A DNA stretch of 22,439 nt from Phycisphaerae bacterium (GTDB taxonomy: Bacteria; Planctomycetota; Phycisphaerae; UBA1845; UTPLA1). Shown here one piece after another: positions 7,374-15,637 of this stretch; position 1 is the first letter of the stretch, and each line of letters starts with the position of its first letter. The stretch is taken from assembly GCA_016935885.1 (NCBI GenBank), contig JAFGQA010000016.1, forward strand, positions 1 to 22,439, written 5' to 3'. The translations under genes and the position numbers were made by a program. A model generated the notes under the pieces. The model saw only the letters and a program-made list of their open reading frames with translations. It had not been told where the DNA came from and made no database searches.

Positions 7374-7401
7374 ATTATATCGGCCGATATAGCTCAATCA
7401 A
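7374..7401 (-). promoter_or_regulatory. Promoter of the vWA-exb operon with overlapping 16-bp palindrome
   Basis: On the minus strand TTGATT (7401-7396) and a perfect TATAAT (7379-7374) are 16 bp apart, predicting a transcript start near 7367 and a leader of about 58 nt to the ATG at 7309. A perfect palindrome, TATATCGGCCGATATA, covers 7376-7391, from inside the -10 box through the spacer, which is the position of a repressor operator. The plus-strand TPR gene starts at 7554 on the other side, so one site could govern both directions. Confidence 0.6.
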
Positions 7402-7553
7402 CGGCGTGACCACCGGGAATGGACTCTCGCACGCTTTGTGTGTATGCTTAGAGGAGACGCAACAAGTGGGGGGTGGCTCCCAACGGGAGTGGGATGCGCG
7501 GTGGGAGTGGTGTGCGCGCGCCCAGGTGCGGACGATTCCAAAGGATCAGCTTC

Positions 7554-8729
7554 ATGTTCCCGACCATCCGCTTGGTTGGCCCGATGCTCGTGCTGGCAAC
7601 GCTCGCCCACGCGCAGGTTGAACAGAGCGGACCCGACACCCCGTCGGACCCCCTGCGGAAGTCGGCCGGCATGACCCGGAAAGCACCATCTTCTTCATCT
7701 ACACAAGTCCGGCATCCGTCCGACGCGCATGCGGCCCTGGCGGCGGGTGACGGTCGCCGCGCGCTCAAACTGCTGAATTCGAGGACGCTCCAGTTGACGC
7801 CCGCGGAACGCTCGTCACTTGAGGGGCGGGCGCACTTCCTGCTGGGCGACCACGCTACCGCCCGGCGCAAACTGGAGTCGGCCCTGCGGCTGCGACCGAA
7901 ACATGCGCCGGACCTGTATTGGCTTGGGCGCGTCTACGAATCGGCCGGAATGCCCGCGCTGGCGGCTTCGCGCTTTGAGGAAGCCCTGTGGGGCGGCCTC
8001 GATACCGCAGACCTGCACTATCACTGGGCGGTCGTCCTCAAATCGCTGAACCAACTGCTGGGCGACATCGCCCAGCGCCGCTGCCCTAAGGATGCCGCAA
8101 CGCCTCCCCTACCGGGAGCCTTCGCGCTGGGCGGCCTCGTCGTTGGGCCCGTGCCCTCGCGGCCGGGTTGCGTGATTGTGAGCCCCCAGAACTCGGCGAT
8201 CTGCCAGGTCCATCGATCGCTCGAACTCGATCCGAAACGGGGCGATGCCCTCTTGCTGTGCGGTCAGATCTGGGCGGCGGTCAATCGTCACGAGCAGGCG
8301 GTCCCTGCGTTCGCGAAGGCTGCCGAACTGCTGAAACACGACGATCTGGCGAAATGTCACAGGGATTGGGCGGCCAGCCTCCTGACGCTGGGTGATTTTG
8401 ACGCCTACCTCGAGCACGCCTCCGAACAGTTGCGTCTCAGCGGTGGCGGCGACTCGTCCGGTTTGGCCCGATGCTACGATCGAACCGCCCGCGAAGTCGC
8501 TCAGCGGGGCGATCTAGCTCGACAGGTACGGTACCTGACCACGGCTGTCGAGCTCGAACCGAAAGTCAACCGGCTGATCGCCCTCGCCGACGCCCTGCTC
8601 CAATCGCAACGGGCCAACGATGCCGCCCGGTATCTTCGGACAGCCTTGGAGTTGGACCCAACCCGGAGGCAACGCGGACAGATCCAGCAGCGGCTGCGAC
8701 TGACGAAGTACCTGGCGCCGCCACCGTAG
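7554..8729 (+). CDS. Exported TPR-repeat protein
   Basis: The ATG at 7554 is preceded by AAAGGATC and begins a clean signal peptide (MFPTIRLVGPMLVLATLAHA, cleavage before Gln), so it is preferred over the longer frame from 7473. The 391-residue product has TPR-like helix pairs in two blocks: about residues 55-165 (HAALAAGDGRRALKLLNSRT, YWLGRVYESAGMPALAASRF) and about 215-380 (ALLLCGQIWAAVNRHEQAVP, RYLRTALELDP). A Pro/Gly-rich stretch between them interrupts the array. No enzyme motif is seen. It is divergent from the vWA-exb operon and shares its intergenic region, so it may be a co-regulated periplasmic partner; that is inference. A hairpin follows its stop codon. Confidence 0.85.
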   Translation: MFPTIRLVGPMLVLATLAHAQVEQSGPDTPSDPLRKSAGMTRKAPSSSSTQVRHPSDAHAALAAGDGRRALKLLNSRTLQLTPAERSSLEGRAHFLLGDHATARRKLESALRLRPKHAPDLYWLGRVYESAGMPALAASRFEEALWGGLDTADLHYHWAVVLKSLNQLLGDIAQRRCPKDAATPPLPGAFALGGLVVGPVPSRPGCVIVSPQNSAICQVHRSLELDPKRGDALLLCGQIWAAVNRHEQAVPAFAKAAELLKHDDLAKCHRDWAASLLTLGDFDAYLEHASEQLRLSGGGDSSGLARCYDRTAREVAQRGDLARQVRYLTTAVELEPKVNRLIALADALLQSQRANDAARYLRTALELDPTRRQRGQIQQRLRLTKYLAPPP

Positions 8730-8747
8730 TGAGCGGCCGGCGCTCAC
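8729..8747 (+). terminator. Hairpin at the TPR gene stop codon
   Basis: Arms GTGAGCG and CGCTCAC around GCCGG start at the last base of the TAG stop. There is no T-run, so it may stabilise the mRNA end or assist factor-dependent termination between the two convergent TPR genes. Confidence 0.4.
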
Positions 8748-8858
8748 ACCACAGCAGTCAGCGTTTCGGCCGCCGTGCAGCTCGCCGTTTGGCTAACACC
8801 GGGGCCTGCCGTTTGGCGGATCATTCGTTTGCGTAATCCCTGCCCGACTCCCTGCGCT

Positions 8859-11048
8859 TCAGCCTCCAAGCTCCTTCAGCCACTGCTTGTTCTCTGCATC
8901 CAACGCCCGGGCGGCACGGAGCTTCTCCAGTAGTGTCTTCAGTTCGGATCTCAGCGCCCCGCATTCTCCCTTCGCAGCCGGTCCCTCGGCCTCGAGCGCA
9001 TCCAGAAGCAGCTTGATGTGTTTGGCCAACAGCGCGTTGACGCCGGCGCCATGCACACGGGCCGCGATCTCTCGCGACCGCTCGACCGCATCGCGGCACA
9101 GCTTCGTGGTCTCCGCCTTCTCACCCAGGGCTTCGTGCAGCTCCGCCAGGTCGCGCACAACGAGAATCATCGTCATGGGATCGCGCTTCTCGTGCTTCTC
9201 AGCGATGGCCCTTGCCTCCCCCAGGAAGAACTTCGCAAGATCGAACTTCTTCTGAAGCATGAGAATCCGCCCCATCGCGACCATGGCATAAGCACGGCGC
9301 GTCGATCCCTCCGCCAGCTTTTTCTCGCTGATTTGCAGCGCCCGGTCGCACAGTCCTTCGGCGGCGGGCAACTCCCCCATCTTCTCGTGGGCTTGGCTCA
9401 GGAGCAACAACGGTGAGAAGAGCTCCCTCTCGTCTTTGCCGTGCAGTTTCTCAGATTGCTCCAGGACCTCTGTGAGGATGCGCTTGGCCTCCGGCAGACG
9501 GCCCACGTCGATGTAATGGCTCCCCAGTTGCATCGCGCGACGCAGCGTGGTGAGGTTAGGATCGCCGCCGCCCTTCTGATCCCAGGTCCGCAGGAGCTCA
9601 AGCGCCCTGATGGAATCCTCGAGCATCCGCCGCCCTTCGAACATGCCCGCCAAGCGGTCGAGCTCCACAATGGCTACTCGAGTCTCACCGGCCTCATAAA
9701 GCGACGTCGCCAGCTCAAACGCCCTGTCGATCGTCCGCGCCGCGTCCTCCTGGCGCCCCGTCTCCACGTAAGCCACACTCAGCCGCGCCGTGCCCTCCAC
9801 CATGCTGCCCACCACCTTCTCAGGCTGCTTCTCGTCGGTGGGCACGAATCCCTCGAGCAGCTCAATCGTCTCCCCCCACATCTCGCGCTGCTGATAATCG
9901 CCCGCGAGGTTGAGTAATTCACTCGTCGTGTACGGATGGTCCGGTCCCAAGGCATGCCTGAAGACCGCCAACGCCCGCCTCCGAAGCGGAATGACCTCGT
10001 CGCCCCCGCCAAGCTGGTCGTAAAGCCACGCAAGATTGCTCAGCGACACACCGGTATCTCTATCCTCCGGCCCGAGCACGGCCTCGCGAATGACCAACGA
10101 TCGCAGCTTGTTCTCCAACGCCTCTTTGCGCTCTCCCGTGTAGAGCTGCACCGTTCCCAAGTTGTCCTGTGCCTCGGCGGTCTCCCTCGTCTCGCCGAGC
10201 GTGAACTTGAAGACTTTCATCGCCCGCCGCAGGTTCTCCGCCGCCTCATCCACCTCCTTCTGCGGGAAACCTCGCTCGGCCGCTTGGTGGAGCCGCAGCC
10301 ATCCCAGGCGGTCCAGAACCAATGCCGTCTGCGGATGGCCTTTGCCGTAAGCCGACTCGACGATCTCCAGCGCGCGCTCCAGCGATGACGACGACGCGTC
10401 GAAGTCCCGCAGTTCCATCTGGGCGCTCCCGAGTACGCGGAGGGCCACGCCCACCATGGGGTGATTCTTCCCCAGGATGCGCTCGCGGGTCTCCACGGCC
10501 CGCTTGGCGGCCTCTTCCGCTTCGGCATAACGACCACGCAGGTAGGATTCCTCTGCAAGGGCGAACTGCTTGTCCGCCTCAGCCAGTTTCTCCCTGTTCA
10601 CCTCGGAAGCGCCCGCGTACTCGTTCAGGATCCGTACCGTAAGCGCCGCCGTGGCGGTCAAATGGTGCCTGTTCCCAAGAATCCGGTGGCGGATTGCCAA
10701 GGCTTCCTGGGCGGCCGCCAACGCCGCTGGGTAGTCGACCTGCTCGCGGAGTCGAGTCGCCTTCTCCATCAAGCCGTCGCTCTCGTCGATCTCGGCCTTC
10801 TCGGCATCCGTTAGCGGCTCGCCGCCCGCCGAGCGATACTGCCCCCGCAGTATGGGTGCCCTCGCCGCCTCCTGGAGGCGCTCCGCGTGAGTCAGCCTTT
10901 GCGGCCGTGTCGTTTGCGTCGTCTGGCCCAATGCCGGCGCACCGGCGCCGATCAGAAGGGCCCCCATCGCCCTGAAGAACCCGCCTCGCAACAACGCACG
11001 CTTGAACTGATATAGCACGAGAAACCTCCTGACACAGCCCCCCGACAT
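8859..11048 (-). CDS. Exported TPR protein, kinesin-light-chain type repeats
   Basis: The 729-residue product starts with a basic stretch and a hydrophobic segment (about residues 20-42, GGFFRAMGALLIGAGAPALG), consistent with a signal peptide; an internal ATG at 10967 would start a shorter one. Most of the protein is 42-residue TPR units of the kinesin-light-chain type, marked by recurring LGxxHP-like turns: LGNRHHLTA, LGKNHPMVG, YGKGHPQTA, LGPDHPYTT. Each is preceded by an A(L/V)xIRxxx helix end. Such arrays are protein-binding scaffolds and are often expanded in planctomycetes. No kinase or other catalytic domain is fused to it, unlike many planctomycete proteins with the same repeats. It lies downstream of the PEP-CTERM gene on the same strand but 332 bp away, so it is probably transcribed separately. 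Confidence 0.87.
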   Translation of the reverse strand: MSGGCVRRFLVLYQFKRALLRGGFFRAMGALLIGAGAPALGQTTQTTRPQRLTHAERLQEAARAPILRGQYRSAGGEPLTDAEKAEIDESDGLMEKATRLREQVDYPAALAAAQEALAIRHRILGNRHHLTATAALTVRILNEYAGASEVNREKLAEADKQFALAEESYLRGRYAEAEEAAKRAVETRERILGKNHPMVGVALRVLGSAQMELRDFDASSSSLERALEIVESAYGKGHPQTALVLDRLGWLRLHQAAERGFPQKEVDEAAENLRRAMKVFKFTLGETRETAEAQDNLGTVQLYTGERKEALENKLRSLVIREAVLGPEDRDTGVSLSNLAWLYDQLGGGDEVIPLRRRALAVFRHALGPDHPYTTSELLNLAGDYQQREMWGETIELLEGFVPTDEKQPEKVVGSMVEGTARLSVAYVETGRQEDAARTIDRAFELATSLYEAGETRVAIVELDRLAGMFEGRRMLEDSIRALELLRTWDQKGGGDPNLTTLRRAMQLGSHYIDVGRLPEAKRILTEVLEQSEKLHGKDERELFSPLLLLSQAHEKMGELPAAEGLCDRALQISEKKLAEGSTRRAYAMVAMGRILMLQKKFDLAKFFLGEARAIAEKHEKRDPMTMILVVRDLAELHEALGEKAETTKLCRDAVERSREIAARVHGAGVNALLAKHIKLLLDALEAEGPAAKGECGALRSELKTLLEKLRAARALDAENKQWLKELGG

Positions 11049-11380
11049 TGGCCCCTGGCATGCGCTCGCACGGGACGCATAGCCACCCCCCGATGACCCC
11101 CGGGGGGTCTTCTTGGCTCCAACGCAGCGACCTCGAAGTACACAACCAAGCGCCCGCCCTGTCTGCGCGCACAGAAACGGGCCGCGAGCAGGATTCTACT
11201 CGCGACCCGATCGGATAACAATCACATGGTCCGCGCCACGCATCGGGCACGGTTTCCCTTGCCGTGCGTGCGCACGGCCTTGGCCTCCTCCCATCAGGTC
11301 CCATCCGGCACGACCGCGTCTGTAGCGCGCCTACCGCGCGGTTCGGCACGCGGGCCACAGTGCCGGGATAGACCCTTTCA
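11049..11380. other. Noncoding spacer with two inverted repeats
   Basis: There is no convincing gene between the 729-residue TPR protein and the PEP-CTERM gene. A C/G-rich palindrome (GACCCCC then GGGGGGTC, 11095-11109) is followed on the plus strand by TCTT. At 11179-11208 arms GGGCCGCGAG and CTCGCGACCC (one mismatch) enclose a 10-nt loop. Either could end the PEP-CTERM transcript, but neither has a proper U-tract in that direction. Confidence 0.5.
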
Positions 11381-12217
11381 TTAGCGGCGTCGGCGAATGA
11401 GGGCCAACGCACCAAACCCAAGCAGCGACAGCGTCGCCGGCTCCGGAACACACTGGCAGCACACCTCGTCCCAGGTCGTCGCGACGAGGAGGTTGTCGAT
11501 CGTGTGAACGGGATCAGGATCGTTATAGTTGTACTGCCGGAACGCATACGCCTCGATCGCGTTGTTCGGGTACACACCGGTGATCGTCACGCTGGGGTTC
11601 CCGCCTGCTCCCAGGGCACAGTCCGGGTCGATCCACATCTCAACATCGCCGGTGTCGAAATCGTAGGACGTGATGACTCGATGGCAGGTTTCGTACATGA
11701 AGTCATTCGCCCACGGGATGCCTTCACCGGGCAGGTCGCCATCACCGGCTCCCTGCCACAGGTACAGGCTGTAATCGCTAACGCCGTCCTCAGCTGCCTG
11801 GATGCCGACCTTCGCGGTAAAGTAGGTGCCGGACGTCTTGAAGTGCGCGAAGTAGTCACCAGCGTCAGCCATGGGCCCGACAGCCTCAACGTACAGGCAG
11901 AAGCCGGCGTACCACTTGTCGCCTGCCTCCATGATGGCGCCCGCTGGTATGCTGACATCCTCCGAGGAACCATCGTTGAACAACTCGATTGCGTTGCCGG
12001 CCTCGCCGCCCTCTGGGCAGAAGCATGGCGGACTGTCCACAACCTGCACCGGCCCGACCCCTGCGCCGCTGTGCGCTAGCCAGCCGCCTTGGGGAACCAG
12101 ATCCCCTTGCGTGTAGGCATTGAAGTTGTCGTCGACCAGCACCGAGGCCATCGACGCCATCGCTGAGAAGCCCACCACTGCGGTGGCCACTGCCAGCATT
12201 CCCAAAGTCTTCTTCAT
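11381..12217 (-). CDS. PEP-CTERM sorting-signal protein with jelly-roll-like domain
   Basis: The ATG at 12217 is chosen because GGAGAAGGTG precedes it and it opens a clear signal peptide (MKKTLGMLAVATAVVGFSAM). The 278-residue protein ends with VPEPATLSLLGFGALAL and RRRR, the full PEP-CTERM tripartite tail (Pro-Glu-Pro, membrane helix, basic end). The substrate is thus expected to be processed by an exosortase and released at or beyond the outer surface. The central region (about 28-245), with SIPAGAIMEAGDKWYAGFCL and VEMWIDPDCAL, resembles concanavalin/LamG-type beta sandwiches; this assignment is by pattern only. No exosortase is in the window, as is usual for dispersed PEP-CTERM genes. Its function may be matrix or extracellular polysaccharide association. 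Confidence 0.88.
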   Translation of the reverse strand: MKKTLGMLAVATAVVGFSAMASMASVLVDDNFNAYTQGDLVPQGGWLAHSGAGVGPVQVVDSPPCFCPEGGEAGNAIELFNDGSSEDVSIPAGAIMEAGDKWYAGFCLYVEAVGPMADAGDYFAHFKTSGTYFTAKVGIQAAEDGVSDYSLYLWQGAGDGDLPGEGIPWANDFMYETCHRVITSYDFDTGDVEMWIDPDCALGAGGNPSVTITGVYPNNAIEAYAFRQYNYNDPDPVHTIDNLLVATTWDEVCCQCVPEPATLSLLGFGALALIRRRR

Positions 12218-12608
12218 CTCACCTTCTCCTTTCTTCCTTTTCTCCAATCCTGTCACAATTCCTCGATGAGCGCTCCAGTAGCTGGAGGCCCCAGTTCGTC
12301 CTCCGTTCGATCAGATGGTTGCGCGCACTCCTCATGCGCCTATGCCAAACAGCACCTGCCTCCGTTCACAAGGTGCGCCATCTTTCCGAACGTCCCTTTG
12401 CTTCTTTGTGCACGATAACACATTCAGCCCCCTCATTGCAAGCCCTAATCCCGGAATTAGCGCCAACTTATTGTGAATAGGCGATCTCCCAAGCCCTTCG
12501 ACCACGATGGTAAACTGAGGGGACTTTGCGGTCTGTAGGGACTGACAGGAATACCACACGCCCCCGACACCACGAACATCGATGGACCACAGCCGCTCGG
12601 GCAGCCGG
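12218..12608. other. Noncoding spacer upstream of the PEP-CTERM gene
   Basis: A minus-strand frame crossing this stretch (12332-12763) overlaps coaB and has no family character, so I read no gene here. A near-perfect palindrome, CTAATCCCGGAATTAG, lies at 12445-12460 within the most AT-rich part and could be an operator. I found no convincing -10/-35 pair. Confidence 0.45.
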
Positions 12609-13289
12609 TCATGCGGGGCGATCATCCCTCGGCATTCGTTCCATGGCCCGGACCAGGCGCTTCGCAAGCGCCCTCTTTGACGCCGCCGGCCAACGCTGCC
12701 ATTTGCCCCCTCGGACCAGGAATTCGACGCAGGCCCGATCCGACCCGACGTTCTCCGGCCCATTCAATACGATCCCGTCGCAGTTCTTGTGGAGCAGCTT
12801 CCGCTCGGCGTGGTCTCGCCCGGCGTGGTCTTCCATCGCGAAGCCGATCGTGATCCGGTCCCCCTTGATTCGGCCGCACGCCGCAGCGATATCCTCCGTC
12901 GGCACCAGTTCGATGGCCTTCGCCGCGCCGGTCTTCGCCAGTTTTCGCCGCGCCCGCCGCTTCGGCCGATAGTCGCACACCGCCGCCGTGAACACCGCCG
13001 CATCCGCACACTCGAACGCCCGCTTCGTCGCCTCCGCCATCTCCTCCGCCGTCACCACGTGGATCGTCCGCACGCCCCGCGGCGGCGCCAACGCCACGGG
13101 CCCGCTCACCAAGGTCACCTGGTGCCCACACGCTGCCGCCGCCTCGGCGATGGCATACCCCATCTTGCCGGACGACGGGTTCGAAATGAACCTGACCGAG
13201 TCGAAGAACTCGCGCGTCGGCCCCGCCGTGACGACGATCCGAAGCCGCCGTCTGCTCCTGTGGAACCGCTTGGCCTGGTGGGTGCCCAC
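12609..13289 (-). CDS. coaB: Phosphopantothenate-cysteine ligase domain protein
   Basis: This enzyme joins cysteine to 4'-phosphopantothenate with a nucleotide triphosphate, the second step of coenzyme A synthesis. The 226 residues match the CoaB half of CoaBC/Dfp. IVVTAGPTRE opens the domain; FISNPSSGKMG holds the Asn (N37) that binds the acyl-nucleotide intermediate. AAVCDYRPK is followed by KLAK in place of the usual KxKK, and GFAMED replaces the common GFAAET. The start is a GTG at 13289, seven bases after the coaC TAG, without a clear SD. Most bacteria encode coaC and coaB as one polypeptide; here they are in different frames. It is the last gene of the tpiA-to-coaB operon. Confidence 0.92.
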   Translation of the reverse strand: MGTHQAKRFHRSRRRLRIVVTAGPTREFFDSVRFISNPSSGKMGYAIAEAAAACGHQVTLVSGPVALAPPRGVRTIHVVTAEEMAEATKRAFECADAAVFTAAVCDYRPKRRARRKLAKTGAAKAIELVPTEDIAAACGRIKGDRITIGFAMEDHAGRDHAERKLLHKNCDGIVLNGPENVGSDRACVEFLVRGGKWQRWPAASKRALAKRLVRAMERMPRDDRPA

Positions 13290-13296
13290 GTGCGCG

Positions 13297-13932
13297 CTAC
13301 TTGATCTTTTTCTTGGGAGTATTCCGCTTCAGGATGGCAACCGCCTCGGCCAGGATCTCGTCCGGCTCCGCCATGCGACCCTTGCCCACCGTGCCACACG
13401 CCAGCCAGCCCTCCCCCGGACCCACGATGTGGCAGCCCCGCTCCTCCAGCGACCGCACGTTCTCTTGCAAAACAGGGTTTTCCCACATCCGCGTGTTCAT
13501 CGCCGGTGCCAGCAGCATCGGGCTCGCCGCTGCCATCACCATCGTCGAAACCAGATCGTCGGCGATGCCACGGGCGATCTTGCCGATCATGTTAGCCGTC
13601 GCCGGCGCGATCACGAACAGATCCGCCGCCTCGGTCAGGCTCAGATGCTGGGCATCGTGGTAGTCGCCCGACTCCCACAGACTGGTGAAAACACGCCGCC
13701 CCGTCAGCGACGCGAATGTCAACGGCGTGACAAACCGCTGCCCCGCGGCCGTCATGGCCACCGTCACCCCCGCCCCGGCCTGCACGAATCTCGAAACGAG
13801 CGAAGCCGACTTGTACGCCGAAATCCCACCGCACACAGCGACGAGGACCTCGCAATCGGCCAATTCGGGCGCGCCGGCCGAACCGGCGCCACCGCCGCTA
13901 GGATTCTGCCGGCTCGTCACTTTCGGGCTCAT
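13297..13932 (-). CDS. coaC: Phosphopantothenoylcysteine decarboxylase
   Basis: This FMN-dependent HFCD-family enzyme decarboxylates 4'-phosphopantothenoylcysteine to phosphopantetheine in coenzyme A synthesis. The 211 residues include VAVCGGISAYKS (flavin-binding start), the catalytic His (H96, in HLSLTEAADLFVIAPATAN), the PAMNTRMW motif (143-150) and the active-site Cys (C179, in LACGTVGKGRMAEP). The ATG at 13932 lies inside the end of rpoZ, overlapping it by 35 bp. The first 25 residues are Gly/Ser-rich and poorly conserved, so the true start may lie slightly further in. The C-terminus is Lys-rich and stops just before coaB, where a five-A run in the coding strand precedes the TAG. Confidence 0.94.
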   Translation of the reverse strand: MSPKVTSRQNPSGGGAGSAGAPELADCEVLVAVCGGISAYKSASLVSRFVQAGAGVTVAMTAAGQRFVTPLTFASLTGRRVFTSLWESGDYHDAQHLSLTEAADLFVIAPATANMIGKIARGIADDLVSTMVMAAASPMLLAPAMNTRMWENPVLQENVRSLEERGCHIVGPGEGWLACGTVGKGRMAEPDEILAEAVAILKRNTPKKKIK

Positions 13933-14122
13933 CCATGTTCAGGGCGATCTTGTCTTGCATGATCTCCTTGATCGCGACCTCCATCGGCGTCATGTTGCCC
14001 GGTTCGATCATCGGCCGCGCCCCAAACATCAACTCCCTCCACCGCTTCTGAATCAGCGCCGTGAGTTTGAATCGCCCGCCGACCTTCTCGATGATGTCCT
14101 CGTTCCTCAGTTCGTCAATCAT
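13898..14122 (-). CDS. rpoZ: RNA polymerase omega subunit
   Basis: This 74-residue protein assists assembly of RNA polymerase by clamping the beta' subunit. The core GGRFKLTALIQKRWREL followed by MFGARPMIEP matches the omega signature (GRFxLTxLxxKRxREL, then G-Pro). The acidic C-terminal tail (MDEPESDEPAES) is typical. Its position between gmk and coaBC is the classical bacterial order gmk-rpoZ-dfp, which supports the call for such a short gene. AGAGGG lies upstream of the ATG. The gap to gmk is 12 bp, and its end overlaps coaC. Confidence 0.9.
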   Translation of the reverse strand: MIDELRNEDIIEKVGGRFKLTALIQKRWRELMFGARPMIEPGNMTPMEVAIKEIMQDKIALNMDEPESDEPAES

Positions 14123-14134
14123 CCGCGAGTCCCT

Positions 14135-14713
14135 CTACTCGTTCACGATCATCTGATGAATCCGGCTGACCGTTTCGTCGAGATCGTCGTTGATGAAGAA
14201 TGCGTCGTAACAGCCCGCCTCCGAAGCGAAGCGAATCTCGCCGTCCGCCCTGGAAAGCCGCCCCTTGATCACCTCGGCCGCGTCGGTCGCGCGGCCCTCG
14301 ATCCGCCGCTTCTGCTCCTCGGACGTCGGCGGCAACAGGAAAAACGTCATCGCCTCAGGGTGTTTGTCGCGGACCTGGATGCACCCGTTGATGTCGATCT
14401 CCAGGATGATCACCCGCCCGTCTTCAACAGCCCTCTCAATGGGCGCCGACGGCGTGCCGTACATGTGCCCATAGACTTCCGCCCACTCTACCAAGCCGCC
14501 ACCGTCGCGAAGCCGCGCGAACTCATCAGGGCTGACGTAATGATAATCCCGTGCGCCCGCCTCGCCCGGCCGAGGTCGACGCGTCGTCACCGACACGCTG
14601 AACTCCGCCGGAATCATCTCACACAGCCGATGGCAGATCGTCGACTTCCCAACCCCGCTTGGGCCACTGATGACCACGATCTTCCCGCGTCTGTTCGGTT
14701 TGTCCGCCGACAT
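14135..14713 (-). CDS. gmk: Guanylate kinase
   Basis: The 192-residue enzyme phosphorylates GMP to GDP with ATP in the cytoplasm. The P-loop GPSGVGKST is at residues 17-25. The GMP-binding region follows as SVSVTTRRPRPGE, then YHYVSPDEF and GGLVEWAEVYGHMYGTP. EIDINGCIQV carries the strand with the usual acidic residue (most homologues read DVDWQGA), and FFLLPPTSEEQKRRIEGR is the lid region. The length is normal for bacterial guanylate kinase. It lies 21 bp after yicC and 12 bp before rpoZ, the conserved neighbourhood. Confidence 0.97.
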   Translation of the reverse strand: MSADKPNRRGKIVVISGPSGVGKSTICHRLCEMIPAEFSVSVTTRRPRPGEAGARDYHYVSPDEFARLRDGGGLVEWAEVYGHMYGTPSAPIERAVEDGRVIILEIDINGCIQVRDKHPEAMTFFLLPPTSEEQKRRIEGRATDAAEVIKGRLSRADGEIRFASEAGCYDAFFINDDLDETVSRIHQMIVNE

Positions 14714-14734
14714 CCACCTACCGTCCCGTGGTGG

Positions 14735-15616
14735 CTACTCCACGTTCTTAACCTGTTCCTTGATCCGATCAATGGCCGCCTTGATCCCCACGACGTGCCG
14801 GGCGATCTCGACGTCATTCGCCTTGCTGCCGATCGTGTTCGCCTCCCGTAACAACTCCTGCGCCAGAAAATCCAGCTTCCGACCCGCCTCCTCTGGCGAG
14901 TCGCACGAGGAGGCAAACTGGTCCAGGTGGCTCTTTATCCGGGCAATCTCCTCGTTGATGTCGCACCGCTCGGCGTGGATCGCCACTTCCCGAACGAGCG
15001 CGTCCTGCTGGAGGTCGACCGTCGAACCGCCTAGCATCTGCTCCATACGGCTGCGAAGTCGCCTTGCGAAGTTCTCCACGACCAAGGGCGCCCGCGGCTC
15101 GATTTGCCCCAGCCGCATCCGAACCTCCGCACACTGTGCTTGCAGGTCACTCAGCAGCGCCACCCCTTCCGCGCGACGCATCTCGACGAGGGCCTCCATC
15201 GCCTTCGCCGTGACATCTTGAACGACCGCGAATTGTGACGCCAGCGTCGCCTCGTCGATGTCGGGCGGCTGACACACGCCGGGGATCGCCAGCAGACTCG
15301 CCAGATCGATCCTGACGGCATCATCCGCCCCCACAATCTCTCGCAGCCGGCGCAAATAGTGCGACATCGCGGCGCCGTTGATCGCGTACGCCGCAGCAGC
15401 GTTCTCGCCCGCCATTCGTAGGCTGTAGTTCACGCTGCCACGGTCAAGCCTCGACCGGAGTTGCTTCTCGATCTCCGCCTCATACCGTTGAAGGTGCTCG
15501 GGGACCCTCATCGACAGCTTGAAGTACCGGTTGTTGACGCTGCGGATCTCTACTTGATATGCGACGCCATCCACCTCCGCCCGCGCGCCGCCGAAGCCCG
15601 TCATGCTGACGATCAT
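14735..15616 (-). CDS. yicC: YicC/YloC-family endoribonuclease
   Basis: The 293-residue protein opens with MIVSMTGFG, the near-invariant start of the YicC family, continues with VEIRSVNNRYFKLSMRVPE and ends with IGSKANDVEIARHVVGIKAA and EQVKNVE, the conserved C-terminal signature. YicC proteins are reported as metal-dependent endoribonucleases that help degrade RNAs. Here it is full length and without insertions. Its place directly before gmk is widely conserved. The start at 15616 is fixed by the family N-terminus. Confidence 0.95.
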   Translation of the reverse strand: MIVSMTGFGGARAEVDGVAYQVEIRSVNNRYFKLSMRVPEHLQRYEAEIEKQLRSRLDRGSVNYSLRMAGENAAAAYAINGAAMSHYLRRLREIVGADDAVRIDLASLLAIPGVCQPPDIDEATLASQFAVVQDVTAKAMEALVEMRRAEGVALLSDLQAQCAEVRMRLGQIEPRAPLVVENFARRLRSRMEQMLGGSTVDLQQDALVREVAIHAERCDINEEIARIKSHLDQFASSCDSPEEAGRKLDFLAQELLREANTIGSKANDVEIARHVVGIKAAIDRIKEQVKNVE

Positions 15617-15637
15617 CCGGTCCTCCGTGGACTAGCC

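Noticed and set aside
12332..12763. 143-codon minus-strand ORF downstream of coaB
   Set aside because: It overlaps the coaB 3' end, has no SD and mixed composition.
13290..13311. Programmed -1 frameshift joining coaC to coaB
   Set aside because: The A-run suggested it, but coaB lies in the +1 frame relative to coaC, so a -1 slip would not join them.
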